From Bin90 sp965214635 (GTDB lineage: Bacteria > Chloroflexota > Dehalococcoidia > Lucifugimonadales > JADFKI01), in the NCBI GenBank assembly GCA_965214635.1, contig OZ243964.1:1364001-1428000 (forward strand): DNA of 64,000 nucleotides, given 5' to 3'. How positions within the stretch are numbered: position 1 is the stretch's first letter; the number at the start of each line of letters is the position of its first letter. The notes below the pieces were generated by a model. It was not told the DNA's origin. It saw only the letters and a program-made list of their open reading frames with translations, and did no database searches. The position numbers and the translations under genes are program-made. Below are positions 1-8,034 of this stretch, piece after piece.

Positions 1-567
1 GGCTTCGTCGATGTCCATCACCTCGCCGCAGGTGGTGTCAAGTTCGCCACGCATAAAGCGTAGAACGATTTCGCCGGCGCGACGGGGGTTGACGGCGAAC
101 ACGCCGGAGTGCATCTTGACGCCTGCCGGGATGCCGAGCACCGGGATTGGCGGACTGTCATCGTCTTGGGCAAGGGTGAGAGCGTCGCATATGTCGCGGG
201 CGGTGCCGTCGCCGCCTGCGAACAGCAGCAGGTCAATGCGGCGGCGCATCATAGAGACGACGGCGCGGCGCGTGTGCTCCGGAGTGGAATCGCTAGCAGG
301 ATCTAGGTCGCCCATGTCGATCACCAACGGATCCATGCCTGCCTGCCTGCCGGCGCGTTCGCCCATTGCGCCGAGCGGCGTGAGCAGCGTGAGATGCGGC
401 GCTGCGTCGGTGATGACGGCGAGCGCTTCGGCTGCGCGCCGCTCGGAGGACGGCTGTGCTCCGCGTGCACGAGCTTGGCGCAGGGCGGCAGCGCCGTCCG
501 TTCCCTTCAAGCCCACGCTGCCGCCCATGCCTGCAATAGGGTTCACTATCAAGCCGAGTTTGAACAT
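1..567 (-). CDS. ATP-NAD/AcoX kinase family protein, 3' end beyond window
   Basis: The reading frame runs from an ATG at 567 to the window edge without a stop, so only the first 189 residues are present. The N-terminus has the NPIAGMGG phosphate-binding-like motif (residues 9-16). At 118-122 lies GGDGT followed by ARD, the hallmark of the NAD-kinase/diacylglycerol-kinase fold. The long segment between the motifs resembles the AcoX-type 'ATP-NAD kinase family' more than housekeeping NadK, so the substrate is uncertain. It probably phosphorylates NAD or a related metabolite in the cytoplasm. It is divergent from the acyl-CoA dehydrogenase at 789. The family is well supported; the exact function is not. 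Confidence 0.8.
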   Translation of the reverse strand, partial: MFKLGLIVNPIAGMGGSVGLKGTDGAAALRQARARGAQPSSERRAAEALAVITDAAPHLTLLTPLGAMGERAGRQAGMDPLVIDMGDLDPASDSTPEHTRRAVVSMMRRRIDLLLFAGGDGTARDICDALTLAQDDDSPPIPVLGIPAGVKMHSGVFAVNPRRAGEIVLRFMRGELDTTCGEVMDIDEA

Positions 568-788
568 AGCGGCTCTCGTTCGTTCTGTGAATGCTAGCAG
601 CGCCCGCAACTGCTTAATGCCATTATAACAACGCATAGCGGTTGGGTAGGCTTTCAGCTGTTCAGCCTGATTGCTGGCAGCTGATAACTAGCGCCGCATT
701 GACACAACGGGCGGTTGGGGCTAACCTGCATTTTGTTCAGCAGAAGTGTGCGTGCATCGGACAAAGTTTGCGGGCGTGGGGGAGCGCA

Positions 789-1967
789 ATGAACTACTAC
801 CGGTTGACCGACGAGCAGCTGGAATGGAAGCGGCGTGTTGCGGATGTCGCAGAGCGCGTGATTGCGCCGAGAGCAGAGGATTGCGACCGCAAGGCAGAGT
901 TCCCGGAGGAGTCGCTGGCGGCGCTGGGGGATATGGGGCTGTGGGCGCTGCGCGTGGACAAGGCGCACGGCGGGCTGGGCGAGGGCATGGTTACCACCTG
1001 CGTCATCGTGGAGGAGATAGCGAAGAAGTGCCCGTCCACGGCGATGTGCTACAAGATGCACCTAGAGTCGGTGGAGGCGGTGAGCCGCATCCCCACGGCG
1101 CTGCAACTAGAGCGGTTCGTGAAGCCACTTGCGCGCGGCGAGGTGTTCGCTGCTGCGGCGGGTGGCGAATCGCGCGGACAGACCGGGCGAGATTGGCGGC
1201 CCGTGTCCACTCCCGATGTCCCGCTGATGCGCGTCGATGGTGGGCTGCGCTTGGAGAATGTGCGCAAGTCGTATGTAACATCCGCCGGGCACGCCACGCA
1301 CTACATCATGTTCTGCCGCGTCGAGGGTGGACGAACAGAGGGGCCGCCGGATCTGCTGATGGTTGAGGCAGACAAGATAGACTGGCGCACCGTTTCGCAG
1401 TGGGACGGACTTGGAATGCGGGGCAACTGCAGCGCCGCTATGGTGTTCGACGGCGTGGTGCCGGAAGAGAACTTGCTCGGCATCGAACTTGTCGGCGAAA
1501 AAGAGCCTGTCATGGCGAAGTATATGATGCCGGTGCTCATTTTGACATACGGCGCAGCGTATCTCGGCATAGCATCGGGGGCGTATGAACTGGCGTGCAA
1601 AGAGGGCAGCCGACGCTTCCCGAGCGGGGCAAGGCGGCTGGACAACCCCATCAACATGCGGCGGATGGCAGAGATGAGCGCGCAGATAGAGGCGGCGCGG
1701 GCACTACTGCATGTGGCAGCGGCAATGGCGGACGATGGCCGCGCGCCGTCCCTGCTGCCATACATACAGGCGAAGGTGGTCTGCTCCGAGGTGGCGGTGC
1801 GGGTAACGCAAGAGCTGATGACCATGTTCGGGGGAACGGCGTTCGCGCGAGATCTACCGTTCGAGCGCTACTTCCGAGATGCACGCGCGGGCGTGGTGAT
1901 GGGTCTAGCGAACGACCAAGCCTATGAGACCATCGGGGATCTGCTGTTCCCGTCGGACGCTCCCTAG
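789..1967 (+). CDS. acyl-CoA dehydrogenase family protein
   Basis: This is a 392-residue FAD-dependent flavoprotein of the acyl-CoA dehydrogenase fold, which introduces a 2,3-double bond into acyl-CoA thioesters. The N-terminal helical domain (about 1-110), the middle beta domain (AAAAGGESRG near residue 121) and the C-terminal helical domain are all recognisable. The ATG at 789 is chosen because a GGGGGAG ribosome-binding site lies just upstream and the family N-terminus begins here; the longer in-frame extension upstream looks non-coding. Oddly, the C-terminal YFRDARAGVVMG segment has glycine where many members carry the catalytic glutamate (EGT). The base may therefore lie elsewhere, or the protein may not be a classical dehydrogenase. 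The substrate cannot be told. Confidence 0.88.
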   Translation: MNYYRLTDEQLEWKRRVADVAERVIAPRAEDCDRKAEFPEESLAALGDMGLWALRVDKAHGGLGEGMVTTCVIVEEIAKKCPSTAMCYKMHLESVEAVSRIPTALQLERFVKPLARGEVFAAAAGGESRGQTGRDWRPVSTPDVPLMRVDGGLRLENVRKSYVTSAGHATHYIMFCRVEGGRTEGPPDLLMVEADKIDWRTVSQWDGLGMRGNCSAAMVFDGVVPEENLLGIELVGEKEPVMAKYMMPVLILTYGAAYLGIASGAYELACKEGSRRFPSGARRLDNPINMRRMAEMSAQIEAARALLHVAAAMADDGRAPSLLPYIQAKVVCSEVAVRVTQELMTMFGGTAFARDLPFERYFRDARAGVVMGLANDQAYETIGDLLFPSDAP

Positions 1968-2087
1968 TAGGGGCAGCGCCCACCCTGGCCTTATATCGCA
2001 ATATCGCATAGTGAGGAAGGGCTTTCGTACGCCCGTCCCTGTGCCCTGTACGAGGCTTGAACACTGGGGCATTCTCAGTAAGAGTCG

Positions 2088-2441
2088 CTATTCCCCTAGC
2101 GTGAGGACAAAACCCTTTTCGCCGGTGATGCGGCGGTCGTTGGGGCGGGCTATGACCACGCCGGCGAGCGAGTCGTCTAGCAGGCTGCTGTTGAACTTCC
2201 AAGTTACCTCGATGCCGGCTTGGGGCAAGCCGGTGGTGAAGAACATCGCCTCGTCGTACTTGAGGCGGCTTGCCACCATGAGGTCTTGCGCCTCGAACTC
2301 GGTTTCACCCTCTATGGGTTCGTCGAATCGGATGCTGACGGATGGGGTATCTGGGTCAAATGAGACAGACACGCTGCGCTCATCCTGCTCACCCGGCAGC
2401 GCCATCATGCCCTTGTATTCACGCACTTGTTCGTTGCTCAT
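2088..2441 (-). CDS. hypothetical protein (117 aa)
   Basis: This small acidic protein was not recognised. Start ATG at 2441 (MSNEQVREYKG) is preferred over an upstream in-frame start because a purine-rich AAAGGGAG stretch precedes it and the extension is low quality. The protein has alternating polar/hydrophobic stretches suggesting a beta-rich fold (residues about 25-110). No signal peptide, membrane segment or cysteine motif is visible. It stands alone, convergent with the acyl-CoA dehydrogenase and divergent from radC. Codon use matches the neighbours. Confidence 0.65.
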   Translation of the reverse strand: MSNEQVREYKGMMALPGEQDERSVSVSFDPDTPSVSIRFDEPIEGETEFEAQDLMVASRLKYDEAMFFTTGLPQAGIEVTWKFNSSLLDDSLAGVVIARPNDRRITGEKGFVLTLGE

Positions 2442-2669
2442 AGGTTCGTTGCCGCTCCCTTTAAGTCTAGCGCCGATTGCGCCGAAAATTACCACATGTT
2501 CGCGTGCAACAAGCATAGCGCAGAGTGCGCCGCAGCACAACGCTTAACAGGATAAAGGGACTTGCTGAGCAGCCTCCATCGCTCGCGGCATTTGACTTAT
2601 CGAGGCTGGGCGTTAAACTAGGGCGATGCAAGAGGGGATATAGCAGAACAAAGCCTGGAGGTTTTGCGC

Positions 2670-3431
2670 TTGACGGATGCGGGCGGCGGCGCTCACTACA
2701 CGACGATGATACGGGACTTGCCCGAAGGTGAGCGCCCGCGCGAGCGGCTGCAGCGGCACGGCCCCGGCGCGCTCAGCAACGCCGAGCTGATAGCCATTCT
2801 GCTGAGGGTCGGATCTGCGGGTGAGAGCGTGCTGAACCTGTCGGCGCGCGTGCTGTCCACATACGGCGGGCTTGGCGGCGTGGCGCGTGCCACACATGGC
2901 GAACTCTGCGGGCTGCACGGCATCAGCGACGCCAAGGCGTGCCAACTGCTTGCCGCCCTTGAGCTAGGCAGGCGGCTCAGCTCGCTGCATCCGGATGACA
3001 GACCCGTTATCCATTCTCCGCAGGATGTGTTCCATCTGCTGGTCGCTGAAATGAGCTTCTTGGAGCAGGAACACCTGCGCGTTATGCTGCTCAACACCAA
3101 GAACGAGGTGCTGGGGACGCACGAAATCTACAAGGGGACGGTGAACTCTGCGGCAGTGCGGGTTGCGGAGGTCATCCGACCCGCCATACGCGACAACTGC
3201 CCCAACATCGTCATCGTGCATAATCATCCGTCCGGCGACCCTACGCCAAGCCCGGAGGATGTGCTCGTTACGCGCCGCATCCGCTCTTGCGCAGAGATGA
3301 TGGACATCACGCTGTTGGACCACATCATCATAGGCAGGAGCCGATATGTCAGCCTGAAAGAGCGGGGCTTGGGCTTCGAAGACACATGGGCAGAGGCAGA
3401 CATCGGCAGAGCCGCCGAAAGTCGCCGCTGA
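2670..3431 (+). CDS. radC: RadC family JAB-domain protein
   Basis: A 253-residue RadC-type protein. The N-terminus has the family signature IRDLPEGERPRERL, then a helix-hairpin-helix-like region (GGLGGVARATHGELCGLHGI). The C-terminal JAB/MPN domain has the metal motif HNHPSGDPTPSPED (H-x-H-x7-S-x2-D), so zinc binding is likely intact. The cellular role of RadC is unresolved despite its name. TTG at 2670 is favoured because GGAGG at 2657-2661 sits 8 nt upstream; an in-frame TTG at 2664 is too close and ATG 2706 would still keep the core. Single gene, no operon partner visible. Confidence 0.92.
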   Translation: MTDAGGGAHYTTMIRDLPEGERPRERLQRHGPGALSNAELIAILLRVGSAGESVLNLSARVLSTYGGLGGVARATHGELCGLHGISDAKACQLLAALELGRRLSSLHPDDRPVIHSPQDVFHLLVAEMSFLEQEHLRVMLLNTKNEVLGTHEIYKGTVNSAAVRVAEVIRPAIRDNCPNIVIVHNHPSGDPTPSPEDVLVTRRIRSCAEMMDITLLDHIIIGRSRYVSLKERGLGFEDTWAEADIGRAAESRR

Positions 3432-3562
3432 TAACCTGCATCGGATTCGCCGAAGCAGGACAAATCCGACAATATGCATCACGGCGACGCCAAAATGATA
3501 ACCTGATACTAACGCCTGAAATTTTCTTACCTCGTTTTCTTGTTTCTTTTAAGGAGGATGCT

Positions 3563-3865
3563 ATGAGCGAAGAGAGACACATGGGTGATATAGGGACGGA
3601 GTTTCAGTTCGAGGATGCGGATGTGCGGGTGTGGGACTTGGCGCTTGCGCCGGGGCAGTCGAGCGATTGGCATCGGCACGAGCGAAGCTATGTGTTCATC
3701 GTAACGCGCGCAGGCACGCTCAGAACCGAGCATGACGACGGCAGCGTTACCACGACCGAATTGGCACTCGGACAGGTGGTCAAGGGGCGCAAGGGCGCAG
3801 TCCATCGCGTTACCAATGTTGGTAGCGCCCCGTACAGCAACGCCATTATCGAGCTGCAGGAATAG
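3563..3865 (+). CDS. small cupin-domain protein
   Basis: This 100-residue protein is a single cupin barrel. Motif 1 is seen as the histidine cluster SDWHRHERSYVFIV, with a conserved glycine (AGTL) after it, and motif 2 as GAVHRVTNVG. The start is clear: AAGGAGG at 3551-3557 lies 5 nt before the ATG. Small cupins of this type usually bind a metal and act as dioxygenases, isomerases or ligand sensors; the substrate cannot be deduced. It precedes panE by 57 nt on the same strand and may share its transcript. A second small cupin follows panE. Confidence 0.8.
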   Translation: MSEERHMGDIGTEFQFEDADVRVWDLALAPGQSSDWHRHERSYVFIVTRAGTLRTEHDDGSVTTTELALGQVVKGRKGAVHRVTNVGSAPYSNAIIELQE

Positions 3866-3922
3866 ACGAAAGCCGCTAGCTGTCGGATGTCAGTGCAGGT
3901 TAGTCTGGCGAGGGTGAGACAG

Positions 3923-4858
3923 ATGAAGATATTGGTGATGGGCGCAGGCGCTGTGGGCTGCTGCTACGGCGGGCTGCTGGCGCGGGCGGGCGCGGATGTG
4001 GTGTTCGCAGCACGGGGCGACAACCTGTCCGCCATACGGGAGAGCGGACTGCGCGTAGAGACGGCGACCTACGGGGATTTCACCGTCCGTCCGCAGGCCG
4101 TGGAGCGGCTCGACGGCGCTTGGACGGCAGACCTCATCCTGTACTGCGTCAAGGGCTACCATAACGAACAGGCGATAGCGGACATGGCGCCGGCGGTGGG
4201 CGATGATACGGCAATCCTGACGCTGCAGAACGGCATCGGTAGCGGCGAGCAGATTGCGGCGGCGTTTGGAGCGGACAAGGTTCTGCTGGGTGCCGCTTAT
4301 ATAGATGCGATGCGGCGCGCACCCGGCGTCGTGGCGCAGCGCGGCAGCCCGCCACGAATCGTGTTCGGCGAGGAATCCGGGGCGCTCACGCCGCGCGCCA
4401 ACGCCATCGCCGCCCTGCTGTCCAACGCTGGCATAGACACCGAGCTTTCGCCCAATGTGCTGACTGCTCTATGGGGCAAGCTCATCTACATATGCGCTCT
4501 GAGCGGGATGATGTGCATCACGCGGGCGTCGTTTGCCGAGGTGCTGGACACGCCCGAAACCTGCGCCCTCACGCGTCAGGTGATGGACGAGGCGTTCGCA
4601 GTGGCGCGGGCAAGCGGCGTTGCGCTGGACGACGGCATCGTGGAAGCCGTGATGGCTGGCTTCCGCGAGGAAAAGGGCGACCTGCTGTCGTCCATGTACT
4701 TGGACTTGCAGGCTGGCAATCCGCTGGAGGTTGCGCTGCTGAACGGCGCGGTTGCGCGCATCGGTGAGCAGCACGGCGTACCCACGCCCGCCAACGCCTT
4801 CATCAGCGCCTGCCTGACGATTGCGGACAATCGCGGGCGCACGCCCACAGCCGAATAA
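3923..4858 (+). CDS. panE: 2-dehydropantoate 2-reductase (ketopantoate reductase) family
   Basis: A 311-residue NADPH-dependent reductase of the ApbA/PanE family, which reduces 2-dehydropantoate to pantoate for coenzyme A synthesis. The N-terminus MKILVMGAGAVGCCYGG is the Rossmann dinucleotide motif. YCVKGYHNEQA carries the family lysine, and TLQNGIGSGEQIA matches the substrate-domain signature. The C-terminal helical domain includes LWGKLIYICALSGM and LDLQAGNPLEV. ATG 3923 is chosen because the Rossmann motif begins there. No other pantothenate gene is nearby and the flanking cupins suggest a catabolic locus, so a paralogue reducing another 2-oxo acid is possible. Confidence 0.88.
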   Translation: MKILVMGAGAVGCCYGGLLARAGADVVFAARGDNLSAIRESGLRVETATYGDFTVRPQAVERLDGAWTADLILYCVKGYHNEQAIADMAPAVGDDTAILTLQNGIGSGEQIAAAFGADKVLLGAAYIDAMRRAPGVVAQRGSPPRIVFGEESGALTPRANAIAALLSNAGIDTELSPNVLTALWGKLIYICALSGMMCITRASFAEVLDTPETCALTRQVMDEAFAVARASGVALDDGIVEAVMAGFREEKGDLLSSMYLDLQAGNPLEVALLNGAVARIGEQHGVPTPANAFISACLTIADNRGRTPTAE

Positions 4859-4904
4859 CTGACTATCCATAACTGGAAGCTAGCAACTTTTTAGGAGTCG
4901 TGCC

Positions 4905-5234
4905 TTGAACTACTTCATAGACCCGTCCGAGGTGAAGCGGCGGGAGCTTGCGCCGGGCGTTACGCTGCGAACGATGTGGGGCGATAAGATAATGATGAGC
5001 ATGGTGGAGATAGCGCCGCACGCCGTCGTGCCCACACACACGCACCCCAACGAGCAGGCTGGCATCGTGCTACAAGGCGAGTTTGCGTTCACCATCGGCG
5101 GCGAAACGAAGACGCTGCGGCAGGGCGACGCATATGTCATTCCCGGCGGAGTGGAGCACGGCGTCAAGGGGTCGGCAGGCTGGTCGATGGCGCTGGACAT
5201 ATTCAGCCCGCCGCGCGAGGACTACAAGCATTAG
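4905..5234 (+). CDS. cupin-domain protein
   Basis: A 109-residue single-domain cupin with a complete metal site: motif 1 PTHTHPNEQAGIVLQGEF and motif 2 YVIPGGVEHGVKG. It starts at TTG 4905 with TAGGAG about 9 nt upstream. Proteins of this shape bind one divalent metal and are often auxiliary enzymes or sensors in catabolic operons. It is 46 nt downstream of panE on the same strand, and a strong hairpin terminator follows at 5332-5376. The cupin-panE-cupin group therefore looks like one transcription unit. The substrate is unknown. Confidence 0.82.
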   Translation: MNYFIDPSEVKRRELAPGVTLRTMWGDKIMMSMVEIAPHAVVPTHTHPNEQAGIVLQGEFAFTIGGETKTLRQGDAYVIPGGVEHGVKGSAGWSMALDIFSPPREDYKH

Positions 5235-5331
5235 CGCATCAGCCGGTCGGCGCGAGAGCGGGCACGCCATGCGCAATCTATGAGCGGCAGGGCGCTGACA
5301 CTCGCAGTCAGGGATTGCGAGCGGGCATAGG

Positions 5332-5376
5332 AAAGCGCCGCAGGCTATCGGGCGAACCCGAACCTGCGGCGCTTTT
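5332..5376 (+). terminator. rho-independent terminator after the cupin gene
   Basis: The arms AAGCGCCGCAGG and CCTGCGGCGCTT pair perfectly; within the loop TCGGG and CCCGA also pair, making a long stem. A TTTT tract follows. The A-rich left flank means it could also serve the convergent sodN gene (5431-5889, minus strand). Confidence 0.85.
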
Positions 5377-5430
5377 GTCCAGCCCGTATGCTTATGCTAG
5401 AGACTGGCGGGTAAGTATGAGTATCGGCGT

Positions 5431-5889
5431 TTAGGTGCCGTAGCGGACTGCGGCGTTGGGGTCGCTGTACTCGACGCCCTTGGTGCCCCAGAATATGGTG
5501 GCGATGTCATCAACTGCCGCCACCAGCGACTCGGCGTTTTCCATGCTGACGGTTTGCTTGCACTGACCGGCGAGTTTGAGGGCGGCGTTGAACTTGGCGG
5601 CGATTTCGTTGGCGTCGACGCCGGGCCAAGTGTAGTCTGCCCACAGCACACGAAGCTCGTGCTTGCAAAGCTCGGCGTGCTCTTCCTTGACGGTGATGTA
5701 GCGGGACAGGGTGTTCGCCGCAGCAATGTCACTGGCGTCGCCCAGCGATTCTATGCGAAGCACCATCTTTTGCACGGTTTGCGCCGCAATCTTGGCAGAG
5801 ATAGGATCGTAGATGCCGCAGGGGATGTCGCAGTGCGCATCTGCATATCGCACCGACAGGATACGCTCCATAGTTGACCTTATGCTCAT
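5431..5889 (-). CDS. sodN: nickel superoxide dismutase precursor
   Basis: The 152-residue product carries HCDIPCGIYDP at residues 19-29, the nickel hook of NiSOD (His1, Cys2 and Cys6 of the mature enzyme bind Ni). Activity requires removal of the 18-residue leader MSIRSTMERILSVRYADA so that the histidine becomes the amino terminus. The mature part, about 134 residues, fits the four-helix subunit of the homohexamer. The enzyme dismutates superoxide to oxygen and hydrogen peroxide in the cytoplasm. ATG 5889 is chosen because AAAGGAAGG precedes it and the leader then has normal length. The leader peptidase SodX usually sits next to sodN but is not found here. A weak promoter (TTGCGC, 17 nt, TATCTT) can be drawn upstream. 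Confidence 0.95.
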   Translation of the reverse strand: MSIRSTMERILSVRYADAHCDIPCGIYDPISAKIAAQTVQKMVLRIESLGDASDIAAANTLSRYITVKEEHAELCKHELRVLWADYTWPGVDANEIAAKFNAALKLAGQCKQTVSMENAESLVAAVDDIATIFWGTKGVEYSDPNAAVRYGT

Positions 5890-6359
5890 AGAGAACCTTC
5901 CTTTCAAAGCGTCCGGTGTTTCGCTAAAAGATACAATAAACCCGATTAGCGCGCAAGTATTTGCCGCTCGGAGGGGCAGCGGGCATTCGCAATTTGCTGC
6001 GGCATTCACTTGAACCTTCGCTTTAATGAAGCCATCGTGCGTGCGTCGGTGATGCTGCTCGGCGGAGTGTCGCGCGACTCTGGGGGATTGGGGTGGCGAT
6101 TCCTCTGACGCTCCCGCTTTACATACTATTTGCGTTTAAGTTAGACTATGTTACCTAGCATCGCCGTAGGCAGACCGACCTAAGCAAAAGCACAAATAGC
6201 GATGCATGGATGAGCGCATCGGTCTAGCGCAAATCCCACTTAGTAATCCACATATGTCGCCGCGTTAGATGCGGCTTACGCTTCGTTTACTCTACTTGCT
6301 CTTTATGAACCCGATAAAGAGCAAGACTTAACTCATTTGCATTTAGGAGATTTCAAGCA
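5890..6359. other. 470-bp intergenic region between sodN and the HU gene
   Basis: No protein-coding frame with neighbour-like codon use was found. The region is A+T-richer than the genes, contains the divergent upstream regions of sodN and the HU-like gene, and ends with a perfect 12-bp hairpin (6295-6325) just before the HU ribosome-binding site. Confidence 0.6.
6295..6325 (+). promoter_or_regulatory. perfect 12-bp inverted repeat in front of the HU gene
   Basis: CTTGCTCTTTAT (6295-6306) and ATAAAGAGCAAG (6314-6325) pair without mismatch across a 7-nt loop. There is no U tract, so it is unlikely to be a terminator. It lies 35 nt upstream of the GTG start and 20 nt before the TAGGAG ribosome-binding site. 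It could be an operator or a leader hairpin affecting translation or mRNA stability. Confidence 0.6.
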
Positions 6360-6659
6360 GTGACAACACTCAGAAAGAGCGATATATCTGCTCGGGTTTC
6401 AGCCAAGCTGGGAGTCCCGAGGGCTGAAGGCGAGGCGGCACTCAACGCCGTGCTAGAGAGTATTCAGGATGCACTGCAAGAAGGAGACAAGGTTGTACTC
6501 ACGCGCTTCGGGTCGTTCGATGTGCGTAGTGTCAAGGCACGCAAGGTGAGGGCTATCCGAGGCTCTAATGCGGGCGAACTGACTGAAATACCGGCGCACA
6601 AGCGGGTCGGCTTCAGGCCGGGCAGCGAACTGAACAAGATAGTGAACGGCGGTGAGTAG
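6360..6659 (+). CDS. HU/IHF family DNA-binding protein
   Basis: The 99-residue protein matches the HU family along its full length. It has an N-terminal helix pair (LRKSDISARVSAKLG), the dimer-core signature VVLTRFGSFDVRS, the DNA-binding beta-arm region, and the C-terminal KRVGFRPGSELNKIV. It bends and compacts DNA as a dimer. GTG 6360 is supported by TAGGAG at 6345-6350. Where most HU proteins have GRNP-type residues at the arm tip, this one has IRGSNAGELTEIPA, a slight variation. A perfect hairpin lies just upstream, and an IS1-family element begins 31 bp downstream. Confidence 0.93.
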   Translation: MTTLRKSDISARVSAKLGVPRAEGEAALNAVLESIQDALQEGDKVVLTRFGSFDVRSVKARKVRAIRGSNAGELTEIPAHKRVGFRPGSELNKIVNGGE

Positions 6660-6697
6660 CGATGCGCTTCCATATTTAACCAATGGTGCTGGTATTC

Positions 6698-7207
6698 TTA
6701 ACATGCAGTGATATTGGATTTTACCCACCGATGCCAGCACACTAGCGCCAACGAATACACCAGCATCTGTATGCTCTTGGTGTAGCCCTTTGTACGACGC
6801 ACTAATCGGTTCAACTTACTTCGCCATACCGAATGCAGCCCCTCATTCCAGTTCACCGCACCTCCCTTCCCCACCACATGCCGGTTGCGAGGAAACCACC
6901 GATACACAGGATATGCATCACTGCGATACAACTCTGCATCCGGTAAGCGCTCATACAAGCGCAAGAATGTCCTCTCGCTGCGGTCGCCCACCTCAAAGTC
7001 CACCCACCTGCTGCCGTCAGCCTCTTCTACCACTGCTGTCCATATCCACACATCTTCACGCAACTCCGCACGCCGAGCACGCTTGTATGTCCACATCTCA
7101 TCACAGGACACCACCGCAGCAGCACGCTGCGCCTCTGCCCCCTCAGTCCGTCTACGACCACGCTCCCGCAGACGCTCTAATGCCTCACGCCCCCTTTTTT
7201 CACCCAC
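6698..7207 (-). CDS. IS1-family transposase, InsB-like DDE domain
   Basis: This frame encodes the catalytic part of an IS1-type transposase. The acidic triad can be placed at SCDEMWTY (Asp), YRSDAYPVY (Asp) and WNEGLHSVWRSKLNR (Glu), followed by the basic RRTKGYTKS region typical of InsB. It lacks its own convincing start and overlaps the InsA-like frame by 31 bp, in the -1 frame relative to it. It is probably made as an InsA-InsB fusion by slippage on the A6-G5 run at 7190-7200. The stop lies inside the left terminal repeat. The frame is intact, so the element may be active. Confidence 0.88.
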   Translation of the reverse strand: MGEKRGREALERLRERGRRRTEGAEAQRAAAVVSCDEMWTYKRARRAELREDVWIWTAVVEEADGSRWVDFEVGDRSERTFLRLYERLPDAELYRSDAYPVYRWFPRNRHVVGKGGAVNWNEGLHSVWRSKLNRLVRRTKGYTKSIQMLVYSLALVCWHRWVKSNITAC

Positions 7208-7461
7208 CCGTGAACCGCTGTGGCGCTGTACCCAAACACTCTGCCTACGGCGCTCAAACTGCTGCCTTCCAGATACATCTTAACCGCCTGTGCCTTGAGG
7301 GCAGCGCTGGGGCGGTGATATGCAGCCTCTGGGAAGTAGCGGCGACCACAGTCTCCGCATCTGTAAGACTGCTTGCCGCGCGCTAGTCCGTTTTTGCGCA
7401 TCCAGTTAGAGCCGCAGTCGATGCAGCGAATATCGTGGCGATAGGTACGTTCACGGGCCAT
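7177..7461 (-). CDS. IS1-family InsA-like zinc-finger/HTH protein
   Basis: This 94-residue protein has a CxxC...CxxC zinc finger (Cys13, 16, 35, 38) and a helix-turn-helix (SLSAVGRVFGYSATAVHGWVK). It is the DNA-binding half of IS1 transposases and recognises the terminal repeats. ATG 7461 is chosen because GAGG lies 6 nt upstream. Near its end two AAA lysine codons are followed by a G run (GTG AAA AAA GGG GGC). A -1 shift there enters the InsB-like frame, giving a transposase of about 250 residues. Unshifted product would act as a repressor, as known for IS1. Confidence 0.87.
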   Translation of the reverse strand: MARERTYRHDIRCIDCGSNWMRKNGLARGKQSYRCGDCGRRYFPEAAYHRPSAALKAQAVKMYLEGSSLSAVGRVFGYSATAVHGWVKKGGVRH

Positions 7462-7631
7462 AAGATACCTCACTGTGTTTGATGTTATGACATATTATAA
7501 CTCATTATCTCTGTATGTTGAGAATACCTGGTGTTTGAATAACTAGACATTTGCCCCAACATTGGCTATACTTATTTGGCATTGTCGGTCGGCGGCGCAG
7601 CGTCCGATTGTGGAACATTAGCATACGCCCA

Positions 7632-7718
7632 GCCGAGGTGGTGGAATCGGTAGACACGCAGCGTTGAGGGCGCTGTGGCCGCAAGGCTGTAAGAGTTCGA
7701 ATCTCTTCCTCGGCACCA
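7632..7718 (+). tRNA. tRNA-Leu (GAG)
   Basis: Acceptor arms GCCGAGG and CCTCGGC pair perfectly. The anticodon stem CAGCG/CGCTG closes a TTGAGGG loop (anticodon GAG), there is a long class II variable arm, the T-loop is GTTCGAATC, the discriminator is A, and CCA is encoded. Confidence 0.97.
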
Positions 7719-7752
7719 GTTCAATTAGCGCTATATCTGCGCTTCGTATAAA

Positions 7753-7828
7753 GGCGACGTAGCCAAGTGGTTAAGGCGGGGGTCTGCAAAACCCCTATTC
7801 GGCGGTTCGAATCCGCCCGTCGCCTCCA
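7753..7828 (+). tRNA. tRNA-Cys (GCA)
   Basis: Acceptor GGCGACG pairs with CGTCGCC. The anticodon loop CTGCAAA (anticodon GCA) is closed by GGGGT/ACCCC. The discriminator is U, as in cysteine tRNAs, and CCA is encoded. It lies 34 nt after tRNA-Leu. It also holds one of the few ACGT tetranucleotides in the window. Confidence 0.97.
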
Positions 7829-7845
7829 AGATCTCATCCCCCCAA

Positions 7846-7878
7846 AAAGCCCGCAGCCCCCCATACACTGCGGGCTTT
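7846..7878 (+). terminator. terminator after the tRNA-Leu/tRNA-Cys pair
   Basis: AAAGCCCGCAG and CTGCGGGCTTT form a perfect 11-bp stem with an 11-nt loop. The U tract is short (TTT), so it may be weak or need a factor. Confidence 0.7.
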
Positions 7879-8034
7879 GCCTTGCCCGATGCAAAAGGCG
7901 TCCCCCCAAAGTGCCCACCACAATTGCACGCCGTACAAGACATCCTCACCTTGCTACCGTATCTCGCCACCGTCATTTTGGGATCACTGATAACCAATCG
8001 CTAGCGGTTGAAAACGCCCAGACAACGCTGGCTT

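Larger units (their letters stand above)
6691..7528 (-). mobile_element. IS1-family insertion sequence (838 bp)
   Basis: Imperfect terminal inverted repeats are visible: GGTATTCTTAACATGCAGTGATA at 6691-6713, and at 7506-7528 the reverse complement of a version differing at four positions. Outside them TGGTGCT (6684-6690) and TGGTGTT (7529-7535) form a candidate 7-bp target duplication with one mismatch. Inside are two overlapping frames on the minus strand with the IS1 InsA/InsB arrangement. The length is close to IS1 (768 bp). The element sits between the HU gene and tRNA-Leu and interrupts no recognisable gene. Confidence 0.9.
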
